Shown: positions 21,162 to 30,000 of the stretch, piece after piece
Layout of the letters: every line of letters starts with the position of its first letter
Numbering within the stretch: position 1 is the first letter of the stretch
Assembly: GCF_036173105.1 (NCBI RefSeq)
Contig: NZ_CP108053.1
Span: 1,612,001-1,676,000 of the forward strand
Direction of reading: 5' to 3'
DNA from: Streptomyces sp. NBC_00287
GTDB lineage: Bacteria; Actinomycetota; Actinomycetes; Streptomycetales; Streptomycetaceae
Length of the DNA: 64,000 nt
Position numbers and translations under genes: made by a program
Notes under the pieces: model-generated
Databases searched by the model: none
What the model was told of the DNA's origin: nothing
What the model saw: only the letters and a program-made list of their open reading frames with translations

Positions 21162-21317
21162 GTGTCCCCGACCTACGACGTGATCGTCCGCGTCCTCGAC
21201 CTGGAGAAGTTCGGCCCGGTCCACAACCGCGGCTCCAGCCACGGCGGTTCACTCTCCCGTCGCGGCTTCAAGTTCGTGCCCGTGGTCGGGGAGATCCTCG
21301 CCGCCGCGCCCGCCTGA
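21162..21317 (+). pseudogene. Monomeric sarcosine oxidase reduced to 51 codons by in-frame deletions
   Basis: A 51-codon frame that starts at GTG 21162 with GGAG upstream and ends in TGA. Its pieces match consecutive landmarks of monomeric sarcosine/N-methyl amino acid oxidases: the N-terminal MSPTYDVIV, then [16 protein letters not shown] (normally about residues 33-50), then [13 protein letters not shown], which belongs near the C-terminus at about residue 350. The GxGxxG FAD loop between the first two and roughly 300 residues between the last two are missing, yet the frame is kept. It cannot bind FAD. Known family members are about 380-390 residues. Sarcosine to glycine is the last step of betaine breakdown, matching the neighbours. 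Confidence 0.8.
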
Positions 21318-21348
21318 GCAGCATGCTCGTCCCTCCCGAGGAGCACAC

Positions 21349-22490
21349 GTGACGACGACCCCCATGCCCCCGAGCCTCATCGCGACGCTGCCGGGCCACT
21401 ACCACACCGACCCCGACCTCTTCCGGCAGGAGCAGGAGCACATCTTCGAGTCGATGTGGTTCTGCGCCGTCCGCAGCGCGGATCTCGACAAGCCGGGCGC
21501 GTTCCGCACGGTCCAGGTGGGCCGCGAGAATGTGTTGATCACCCGTACTCGCAAGGGTGGACTGCGCGCCTTCCTCAACGTATGCGTCATCGTGGAGCGC
21601 GACTGTGCATGGAGGACTCAGGCGAGGTCCGGCGCAACATCCAGTGTCCATATCATGCTTGGACGTACGATCTTGACGGCACATTGATCGCCGCGCCCAA
21701 CTTGATCAAGATGCCGGACATTGACCGCGTCCAGTACGGATTGATCAATGTAGCCCTGCGCGAATGGCTCGGCTACGTCTGGGTGTGCCTCGCCGACGAA
21801 CCCCCCTCCTTCGAGGAGACCGTGCTGGGCGCCGCCGTCGAACGGCTCGGCGACGCCGCCGCGATCGAGCACTACGGCACCGAGAAGCTCGCCCTCGGCC
21901 GGCGCATCACCTACGACGTGAAGGCGAACTGGAAGCTGATCGTCGAGAACTTCATGGAGTGCTATCACTGCGGGACGATCCACCCCGAACTGACCGACGT
22001 CCTCCCGGAGTTCGCCGACGGCTACGCGGCCCAGTTCTACGTCGGCCACGGCGCCGAGTTCGGCGCGGAGATCAAGGGCTTCACCGTCGACGGCAGCGAG
22101 GGCTTCGCGAAACTGCCGGACGTGAGCGAGGACCAGAACCGCCGCTACTACGCGATCACGGTCAAGCCGACGGTCTTCGTCAATCTCGTACCGGACCATG
22201 TGATCCTGCACCGCATGTTCCCGCTGGCCGAGGACCGCACGGTCGTCGAGTGCGACTGGCTGTACGCGCACGAGGTCGTCGAGTCGGGGGCCGATGTGTC
22301 GAAGTCGGTGGAGCTGTTCCACCGGGTCAACGCACAGGACTTTGAAGCCTGTGAGCGGACACAGCCGGCAATGGCGTCCCGTGCGTACCGCGCGGGTGGT
22401 GTGCTGGTCCCCAACGAGCATCACATCGGGATCTTCCACGCGTGGGTCCTCGACAAGCTGGGAGGCGGCCATGCCGGACCTGTTCATTGA
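21349..22490 (+). pseudogene. Rieske glycine-betaine demethylase (GbcA-like), frameshifted
   Basis: An oxygenase alpha-subunit of the GbcA/choline-monooxygenase type that removes a methyl group from glycine betaine. Frame one (GTG 21349) reads to FLNVC; the following Rieske residues RHRGARLCMEDSGEVRRN, CPYHAWTYDLDGTLIAAPN are in the next frame and continue to 22490. A single missing base at about 21584-21586 inside the first Cys-x-His of the Rieske centre explains the shift exactly. The catalytic domain with NWKLIVENFMECYHCGTIHPEL (mononuclear iron site) is otherwise whole. The second frame overlaps the aldehyde dehydrogenase start by 20 bases. As read, translation ends at 21687 after 112 residues. 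Either a recent mutation or a sequencing error. Confidence 0.85.
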
Positions 22491-23940
22491 CGGCGAGTGG
22501 CGGGGCGCGCTGGACGAGCGCACCCGCGAGATCCGTTGTCCGGCCGACGGCTCCTTGGTCGGGGTGGTGGACGAGGCGGGCGGCAAGGACACGGTGGAGG
22601 CGATCGGCGCCGCCCGCCGCGCTTTCGACACGGGCCCCTGGCCCAGGACCGCACCGCAGGAGCGCGGCGACCTGCTGCTGCGCGTCGCCGACCTCCTCGT
22701 AGGCGACAAGGAGTCGATCGCCCGCGCGGAGTCGCTCGACACCGGCAAACGGCTCGTGGAGAGCGAGTACGACGTCGACGACGTGGCCAACTGCTTCCGC
22801 TACTTCGGACGGTTCGTGGCAAGCGAGGCGAGCGGGCGGGTCGTCGACACCGGCACCCGCGACATCGACAGCCGGGTGGTGTACGAGCCGGTCGGCGTCT
22901 GCGGGTTGATCACACCCTGGAACTACCCATTGCTGCAGACGGCCTGGAAGGTGGCCCCCGCGCTCGCGGCAGGCAACACCTTCGTCCTGAAGCCGAGCGA
23001 GCTGACCCCGCACACCGCGATCCACCTCATGCGGCTGCTGGACGAGGCCGGGCTGCCGTCGGGCACCGCCAATCTGGTCCTCGGCGCAGGGCCCGAGGCG
23101 GGCGCTCCGCTCGGCGACCACCCGGACGTCGACCTCGTCTCCTTCACCGGCGGTCTGCACACCGGACGGCGGCTGATGGCGGCCGCGGCCGGCACCGTGA
23201 AGAAGGTCGCGCTCGAACTCGGCGGCAAGAACCCCAACATCGTCTTCGCCGACGCCGACTTCGACACCGCCGTCGACATGGCCCTGACCGCCGTGTTCCT
23301 GCACTCCGGGCAGGTCTGCTCGGCGGGGGCACGGCTCCTCGTGGAGGACTCGCTGCACGACCGGTTCGTCGACGAGGTCGTACGGCGTGCCGCCGACATC
23401 AGGCTCGGCGGACCCTTCGACGAACGGGCGCAGACCGGACCGCTGATCTCGGCGGCCCACCGTTCCAAGGTCGAGGCGTATGTGGCCAAGGGGCTCGCGG
23501 AGGGCGCGGTACTGCGCTGCGGCGGCATCCGCCCCACCGGTCCCGGGCTCGACGAGGGCTTCTACTACCCGCCCACGGTGCTCGACGAGTGCGCCGCCGG
23601 GATGTCGTTGGTCCGGGAGGAGTCGTTCGGGCCGGTGCTCACGGTGGAGCGGTTCACCGGCGAGGACGAGGCCGTACGACTGGCCAACGACACCATCTAC
23701 GGCCTCGCCGGCGCCGTATGGACGCGCGACGAGGGCAAAGCCGCGCGGGTCGCGGCCGCGCTGCGGATCGGCACGGTCTGGATCAACGACTACCACCCCT
23801 ACGTCCCCCAGGCCGAGTGGGGCGGCTTCAAGCAGTCCGGATTCGGGCGCGAACTCGGCCCCTCCGGACTCGCCGAGTACCGCGAGACCAAACACATCTG
23901 GCGCAACACCAGCCCCACACCCCAGGGATGGTTCACCTGA
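22471..23940 (+). CDS. betB: Betaine-aldehyde dehydrogenase
   Basis: A 489-residue NAD(P)-dependent aldehyde dehydrogenase that would oxidise betaine aldehyde to glycine betaine. It is full length, with ITPWNYPLLQTAWKVAPALAAG, the general-base Glu249 in LELGGKNPNI, the nucleophile Cys283 in SGQVCSAGARLL, and the C-terminal GGFKQSGFGRELGP. ATG 22471 follows GGGAGGCGGCC and overlaps the end of the Rieske gene. Substrate choice is inferred from neighbours (choline dehydrogenase, Rieske demethylase). It is one of only two intact genes in the decayed locus, so it may still be useful for other aldehydes. Confidence 0.85.
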   Translation: MPDLFIDGEWRGALDERTREIRCPADGSLVGVVDEAGGKDTVEAIGAARRAFDTGPWPRTAPQERGDLLLRVADLLVGDKESIARAESLDTGKRLVESEYDVDDVANCFRYFGRFVASEASGRVVDTGTRDIDSRVVYEPVGVCGLITPWNYPLLQTAWKVAPALAAGNTFVLKPSELTPHTAIHLMRLLDEAGLPSGTANLVLGAGPEAGAPLGDHPDVDLVSFTGGLHTGRRLMAAAAGTVKKVALELGGKNPNIVFADADFDTAVDMALTAVFLHSGQVCSAGARLLVEDSLHDRFVDEVVRRAADIRLGGPFDERAQTGPLISAAHRSKVEAYVAKGLAEGAVLRCGGIRPTGPGLDEGFYYPPTVLDECAAGMSLVREESFGPVLTVERFTGEDEAVRLANDTIYGLAGAVWTRDEGKAARVAAALRIGTVWINDYHPYVPQAEWGGFKQSGFGRELGPSGLAEYRETKHIWRNTSPTPQGWFT

Positions 23941-24020
23941 TCTCCGGGTAGCAGCACGCAACACTCGGCACCCGCACGAGCCGCTCCCTCCCCTCCCTCA
24001 GGCCCACCAGGAGTCCGCTC

Positions 24021-25568
24021 ATGACCACGACCCACTCACCGAGAGATACCGACGACGCCGAACTCGCCGAGTTCGGCTACAAACCCGAACTCAAGCGCAC
24101 CCTCGGCAACTTCCACACCTTCGCCGCCGGCATCAGCTACATCTCGATCCTGACCGGCACCTTCCAGCTCTTCTACTTCGGCTACGGCAGTGGCGGCCCC
24201 GCCTACTGGTGGTCGTGGCCCATGGTGTTCGGCGGCCAGTTCATGGTCGCCCTGTGCTTCGCGGAGCTGGCGGCCCGCTATCCCGTCGCGGGGTCCGTCT
24301 ACAACTGGTCGAAGAAGATAGGCAATCCGCACCTGGGCTGGCTCGCCGGGTGGATGATGTTGATCGCGTCCATAGTGTCCATCGCGGCCGTGGCGCTGGC
24401 CTACCAGCTGACGCTGCCGCAGATCTCCGACGTGTTCCAGTTCGTGGGCGACGGCACCGGCAAGTACGACGTGGCGACCAACGCGGTCATCCTGGCCGCG
24501 GTGTTGATCCTGTTCACCACCGTGGTGAACGCCTTCGGCGTCAAGCTGATGGCCACGATCAACACGGCGGGCGTGTTCATCGAGTTGATCGCCACAGTTG
24601 TATTGATCGTCCTGTTCGCCGTCCACATCACCCGCGGCCCGCAGGTGGTCATGGAGACCAACGGCACGGGCGCGGGTTACGGCGCCGGATACCTCGGCGC
24701 GTTCCTGGTCGCCTCGCTGGCGTCGGCGTACGTCATGTACGGCTTCGACACGGCCGCTTCGCTCGGCGAGGAGTCCCTCGACCCCACCCGGAACGCGCCG
24801 CGCGCCATCATCCGGGCGATCGTCGCCTCTTTCGTCCTCGGCGGACTGATCCTGCTGCTGGCCCTGATGAGCGTCTCCAGCCTCAAGGGCGAGCAACTCT
24901 CCACGGACGGACTGCAGTACATCGTGCTGGACGTGCTCGGCTCGACGGCCGGCAAGGCGATGCTGTGGTGTGTGCTGATCGCGGTCACCGTCTGCGCGCT
25001 TGCGGTCCACACGGCCGCGGTGCGGCTGGCGTTCGCGATGGCCCGGGACAACAATCTGCCCGCGTCGAAGAAGCTGGCCAAGTGCCACCCGCGGTTCCAG
25101 ACGCCGGTACTGCCGACCGTGATCATCGGGATCCTGGCGCTGGCGATCCTGGTGGTCAACATCCGTCAGCCGCAGATCTTCACGGTCGTCACCAGCATCG
25201 GCATCATCATGATCTACCTCGCCTACCTGGGCGTCACCGGCCCGATGCTGGTGGCGCGGCTGCGCGGCAAGTGGCAGCCCGCGGGCGACGGCCGCTTCTC
25301 GTTGGGCCGTTGGGGACTGCTCGTCAATGTGCTGGCCGTGCTGTGGGGCCTCGGCATGACGATCAACCTGATCTGGCCGCGGGCCTCCGTCTACAACGCC
25401 TCTGCCCCCTTCCACTGGTACCTCCAGTGGGGCGCGGTCCTGTTCGTCGGGGTCATCGCGGGCGGCGGCTTCGCCTACTACTGGTTCGTGCAGCGGCACC
25501 GCACCGGCGTTCTCGAAGAGCACCGGCTGGACTCCGACACCGCCGCTCCGGCTGCCGTAGTGGACTGA
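24021..25568 (+). CDS. APC-family amino acid/amine permease
   Basis: A 515-residue membrane transporter of the amino acid-polyamine-organocation superfamily with about 12 transmembrane helices. It begins with a cytoplasmic lead ending in LAEFGYKPELKRTLGNFHTFAAGISYIS, the conserved first-helix region of GABA/choline-type APC permeases; CFAELAARYPVAGSVYNWSKKI is the signature loop after helix 2. The frame is uninterrupted. Being in the choline/betaine locus, it may import choline, betaine or a related methylamine, but that is inferred from context only. An AGGAG precedes the ATG; the gap to the aldehyde dehydrogenase is 80 bases. Confidence 0.85.
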   Translation: MTTTHSPRDTDDAELAEFGYKPELKRTLGNFHTFAAGISYISILTGTFQLFYFGYGSGGPAYWWSWPMVFGGQFMVALCFAELAARYPVAGSVYNWSKKIGNPHLGWLAGWMMLIASIVSIAAVALAYQLTLPQISDVFQFVGDGTGKYDVATNAVILAAVLILFTTVVNAFGVKLMATINTAGVFIELIATVVLIVLFAVHITRGPQVVMETNGTGAGYGAGYLGAFLVASLASAYVMYGFDTAASLGEESLDPTRNAPRAIIRAIVASFVLGGLILLLALMSVSSLKGEQLSTDGLQYIVLDVLGSTAGKAMLWCVLIAVTVCALAVHTAAVRLAFAMARDNNLPASKKLAKCHPRFQTPVLPTVIIGILALAILVVNIRQPQIFTVVTSIGIIMIYLAYLGVTGPMLVARLRGKWQPAGDGRFSLGRWGLLVNVLAVLWGLGMTINLIWPRASVYNASAPFHWYLQWGAVLFVGVIAGGGFAYYWFVQRHRTGVLEEHRLDSDTAAPAAVVD

Positions 25569-25579
25569 GGGAGGTCACC

Positions 25580-27037
25580 TTGAGCATCGATGAGTTCGAC
25601 TACGTCGTGGTCGGCGGCGGCACCGCGGGCAATGTCGTAGCGGCCCATCTGTCGGAGGATCCGTCGGTCACGGTGTGCGTCCTGGAGGCCGGACCGAGTG
25701 ACGTCGGTGACGAAGACGTCCTCAAACTGGAGCGCTGGATGGGCCTGTTGGAGTCCGGCTACGACTGGGACTACCCGGTCGAACCGCAGGCCAGCGGCAA
25801 CAGCTTCATGCGCCACGCCCGCGCGAAAGTGCTCGGCGGCTGCTCCTCGCACAACTCCTGCATCGCCTTCTGGGGCCCCGGCCGAGGACCTGGACGACTG
25901 GGCGTCGGGCGGCTGTAGGGGCTGGAGCGCGGCCGACCTCTTCCCGCTCTACCGGCGCCTGGAGAACAACGACGCCCCCGGCGACCACCACGGCCGCACC
26001 GGCCCGGTGAAACGGCGCACGCTCAAGAGCGAGGACCCGTGCGGTACGGCCCTGTTGGAGGCGTGCGCGCAGGAGGGCATACCGACGACGGCCTTCAACA
26101 CCGGCAAGACGGTGGTCCGGGGCGCCAAAACTGGTTCCAGATCAACTCCGACGAGAACAACATCCGTCAGTCGTCGTCCGTGGCGTATCTCCACCCGGTC
26201 ATGGACAAACGGCCGAACCTGGAGATCCGTACGGGAGTCAGGGCCAAGAAGCTGGTGCTGGAGGGGCGCCGGTGCGTCGGCGCCGAGTACCTCGACCCCG
26301 ATCTGATCCACACCCGGACGGTACGCGCCCGGCGCGAGGTCATCGTCTCCTGCGGCGCGATCGACTCCCCCAAGCTGCTGATGCTGTCGGGCATCGGACC
26401 GGCCGAGCAACTGCGCGAGGTCGGCGTCGAGGTGGTGGTGGACGCGGCCGGTGTCGGCGAGAACCTCCAGGACCACCCCGAGGGCGTCATCATGTGGGAG
26501 GCCCGGCAGCCCATGACCACCACGTCCAGCCAGTGGTGGGAGGCGGGCATCTTCTACGACACCGAACCGGGCCTGGACCGACCCGACCTGATGTTCCACT
26601 ACGGCTCCGTGCCGTTCGACATGAACACGGCCCGACACGGCTACCCCACCTCCGAGAACGCGTTCTGCCTCACTCCGAACGTCACCCGGGCGAAGTCACG
26701 GGGCACGGTCCGACTCCGGACCCGCGACTTCCGGGACAAGCCGAAGGCGGATCCGCGGTACTTCACGCACGAGCACGATGTACGGGTGATGACGTACGGC
26801 CTGAAGCTGGCCCGCCGCCCAGCCGCGCAGCCCGCGCTGAGCGGCTGGGCGGGCGCCGAGCTGGCCTCCGGCCCGGACGTCCGGTCCGACGAAGAGCTCC
26901 TGGACTACATCCACAAGACCCACAACACCGTCTACCACCCGTCCTGCACGGTGAAGATCGGCGCGGACGACGACCCCACGGCCCCGCTCGACGCGCGGCT
27001 GCGGCCCCTTAAGCCTGCTGGGCCGGCGGCCGCTTGA
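25580..27037 (+). pseudogene. betA: GMC choline-dehydrogenase-like oxidoreductase, two frameshifts and lost 3' end
   Basis: An FAD-dependent GMC oxidoreductase, expected to oxidise choline. TTG 25580 with GGAGGTCAC gives YVVVGGGTAGNVVAAHLSE (FAD loop) and VLGGCSSHNSCIAFW. An extra G at about 25871-25874 moves the rest (PAEDLDDWASGG) into the next frame, and two extra A residues at about 26127-26132 move NWFQINSDENNIRQSSS into the third. The third frame carries CGAIDSPKLLMLSGIGPAEQL and YHPSCTVKIG, then breaks at about 27003 after DARLR: the final about 45 residues, including the family block for the catalytic Asn, are missing and the frame runs into the 3' end of the convergent SMC gene. Not functional as read. 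Confidence 0.88.
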
Positions 27038-30000
27038 ACATCCGAGTCGCCGTGATCTCACTGTGCGCCTCCTCCGCCTGGGCCTGCTGGGGCAGTCCCG
27101 GGCGGAGGTGTTCCTCCACGCTGATGTACTTCAGGCCCGCTCTCAGGTCGGCGTCGTTGCGCAACCGGATGACCAGCGGGAACTCGGCGAGCGCGGTGGT
27201 GTCGAACAGGCCGGTGGTGTACAGGAGCTGGACACCGAGGGCGTCGGACACCGCGCGCTGGAGCTCCAGCAGGTAGGTCGCGTTGGCGCGGCCGATGGGG
27301 TTGTCCAGGAACAGCGTGCCGGCGTGGCGGTGCTTGTCCCGGCCCCGGTCGTTCGAGCGCAGGGCCGCCATCGTGCAGTACAGCGCGATGGCCGCCGTAA
27401 GGAGCTGCCCGCCGGAGAACACGTCACCCATCTGCCCGACGGGCACGCGCTCCGCGCGCAGTACCGCGTCCGGCTTGAGGATCTCGACGGCGATGCCCTT
27501 GGGCTGGAGCGCGGCGCCGACGCCCCGCAGCAGCAGGGACATTCCGTCCCGCCGCATGTCGGAGTTCTTCTTCACCGCCGCGCGCGTGGCCTCGTCGATG
27601 ACCTCACCGAGCCGCTCGGTGAGCGTGGCCTGGTCGGGCTCTTCGAAGCGGATGCGCAGGAACTCCTGCCCGGACCACTCGCCCAGCCCCTCGGGCAGCC
27701 GCGACAGCCGCTGCGCGGACCTCAGCGTCGCCAGCGCCGACTCCACCAGCCCCCGCAGCCGGTCCACGATCGAGTCGCGGTTGCGCTCCAACTGCTCCAA
27801 CTCGTCGGTGAGGACCCGCAGTCGGGGCGCGAAGGCGTCCGCCCACTTCTGCGCGTGCTCGGGCAGCGCGGCGGCGGGCAGTTCACGGATCTGCTGCCGC
27901 GCGGGGGTGCGCACCTGCTCGTACCGCGTGGAGTTGGCATGCCGCACGAGCACATCGCTCGCCTCGCGTACGGCGGCCTCGGCGGCGGACAGGTCGGCGG
28001 CGCAGCCGCGCAGAGACCGGCGGGCCTCGGCGGCGGAGTGCCGGGCCTCGTCCAGGCTGCCGGGGTACGGCTCGGGCTCCTCCTGGTCCTCCTCGACGGT
28101 GTGCTCGCGCAGCAGGTCGCGGAGCATCGCGGCGATCTCGTCGAAGCCGCCGGCCGCGTCCTCGGCGGCGCGGTGGGCCTCCAGCAGCTCGGCGTGCGCC
28201 TCCCTGGCCTGCCCCAACGCCTCGGTGCGCGAGGCGAGTTCGGCGGTGGCCGTGCGCAGCAGCGCCTGGGCGTGCTCGGCGTCGCGCGGCTGGAGTTCCT
28301 CGGCCAGCTCGGTGTGCGCCTCGCCGTCCTCGGGCGCGAGCCGCTCGGCCTCGCCGCGCAGCCGCCCGAGCTGCTCGCTCGCGGTCGACATCCGGGTCTC
28401 CAGGAGCTGAACGTGCTCCTCCGCGCGGGCGACGGCGGCCTGCCGGGACGGCCCGTCGGAGCCGTCGGGCGACTGAAGCATCTGCTCCGCGCGCGTACGG
28501 ACCTTGTTGCTCAGCCGGTCCAGCTCCGCGCGCGCCGCGCTCTCGTCGCTCTCCGCCCGCGCCTGCTCGGCCCGTAGATCGGCACCGACGCCGACCTTCT
28601 CGTAGACCTGCGAGGCGGCCCGATAGGCCTCGCGCAGGGCGGGCAGCGACGTCTTCGGGTCGTCCGCGTCGGTCTCCGGTACGTCGTCGGGGGCGCCGGC
28701 GATCTCGGCGCGCTCGGCGCGCAGGGCGCGCGCGGTGCGGCGGGCGTCGTCGGCTCCGCGCTGGGCGGCGCGCCGGTCCTCGTCGGCGGCGCGGGCGCGC
28801 TCGAGGCAGACCTGGGCGCGGGCCTCCGACTCGGTGGCCTCGTCGGCGAGTTCGCGCAGCTTGGCCTGCCAGCCGGCCCGCTCGCGCAGCCGGAAGGCGA
28901 GTCCGGCGAGGGCGTCGGCGGCCCGCCGGGCCTTCTGCGCCCCCTCCTGCCGCTCGTCGCGCACCTGGGCGGCCTCGGCCGCGGCCTCGTCGGCCTCGGC
29001 ACGCACCGTCCGCGCCTCGGCGAGCTCGGCCTCGGACTCCTCGGCGAAGGCGCGCGCCTCCCGGGCGGCCTCGGCCAGCTCCACCAGGCGTCCGGCCGGG
29101 CAGCCGGTGCGCCAGGAGGCGAGCCGCGCGGCCAGCTCCCGGTCCTTGCCGAGCCGGGCGGCGAGGGTGCGGATCTCCTCGTCCCGCTCGGTCGCCCGCG
29201 CGCGCAGCGCCTGCCGCTCTTCGTCGGCGGCGTGCTCGTCGTGCATGGCGGGGTTCGGCGGTACGAGGAAGACGTCGCCGTTCGGCGCATCGGTGCCCGG
29301 CGTCGGGGCGAGCAGGGCGGCTGCCGTGCCGACGGCCACGGCGGACCGGGGCAGCAGTGCCGCGTCGCTCAGCGCCTCGCGGGCACGCGCGTGTGTGTCG
29401 GGGTCGGTGATGATGACGCCGTCGACGAGTTCGGGCCGGGCGGCCAGCACGCGCGCGTGGTCGGCGGGGTCGACGGCCTGGGCGAGGTAGCGCCAGCCGG
29501 GCAGCGCGGGGATGCCGTGCTCGCCGAGGAACTCCACGGTGGCCAGCACGTCCGGTCCCGGCGGCAGCAGTCCGCCGTCGCCGAGGGCGCCGAGGATCCG
29601 GGAGTCGTCGGCCGCGGCCGTCCGCAGCTCGAAGAGCTGCCGCTCGGCGGAGGAGACGGTGTCGTCGAGAAGTTCCCGCAGCTCGTCGGCGAAGCGGTCG
29701 AGTTCCTCGGGTGTGAGCGTGCCGTCAGGGGCGAGGCGTGGGGCCCGGGCGGCGACGGGTCCTCCGGAGCCGGTCGTACGGCCGCGCGAGGCTGTGTCGG
29801 CGTCGGCGTGCGGGCCATTGCTGCCCGCCGGCGCCCCGGACACGGCGTCCCTCCCGGCTCGGGGCCCGGGCAGGCCCGCCCGCTCCCCGCCAGGGGCGCC
29901 CGGCAGGCTCAGCAGCTCGGCCAGCCGCCCTTCTCCCGCCAGCCCCTCGGCGAGACGGCGCTCGGCCTCATAGGCACGCTCGGTGGCGGTCGCGGCGTCG

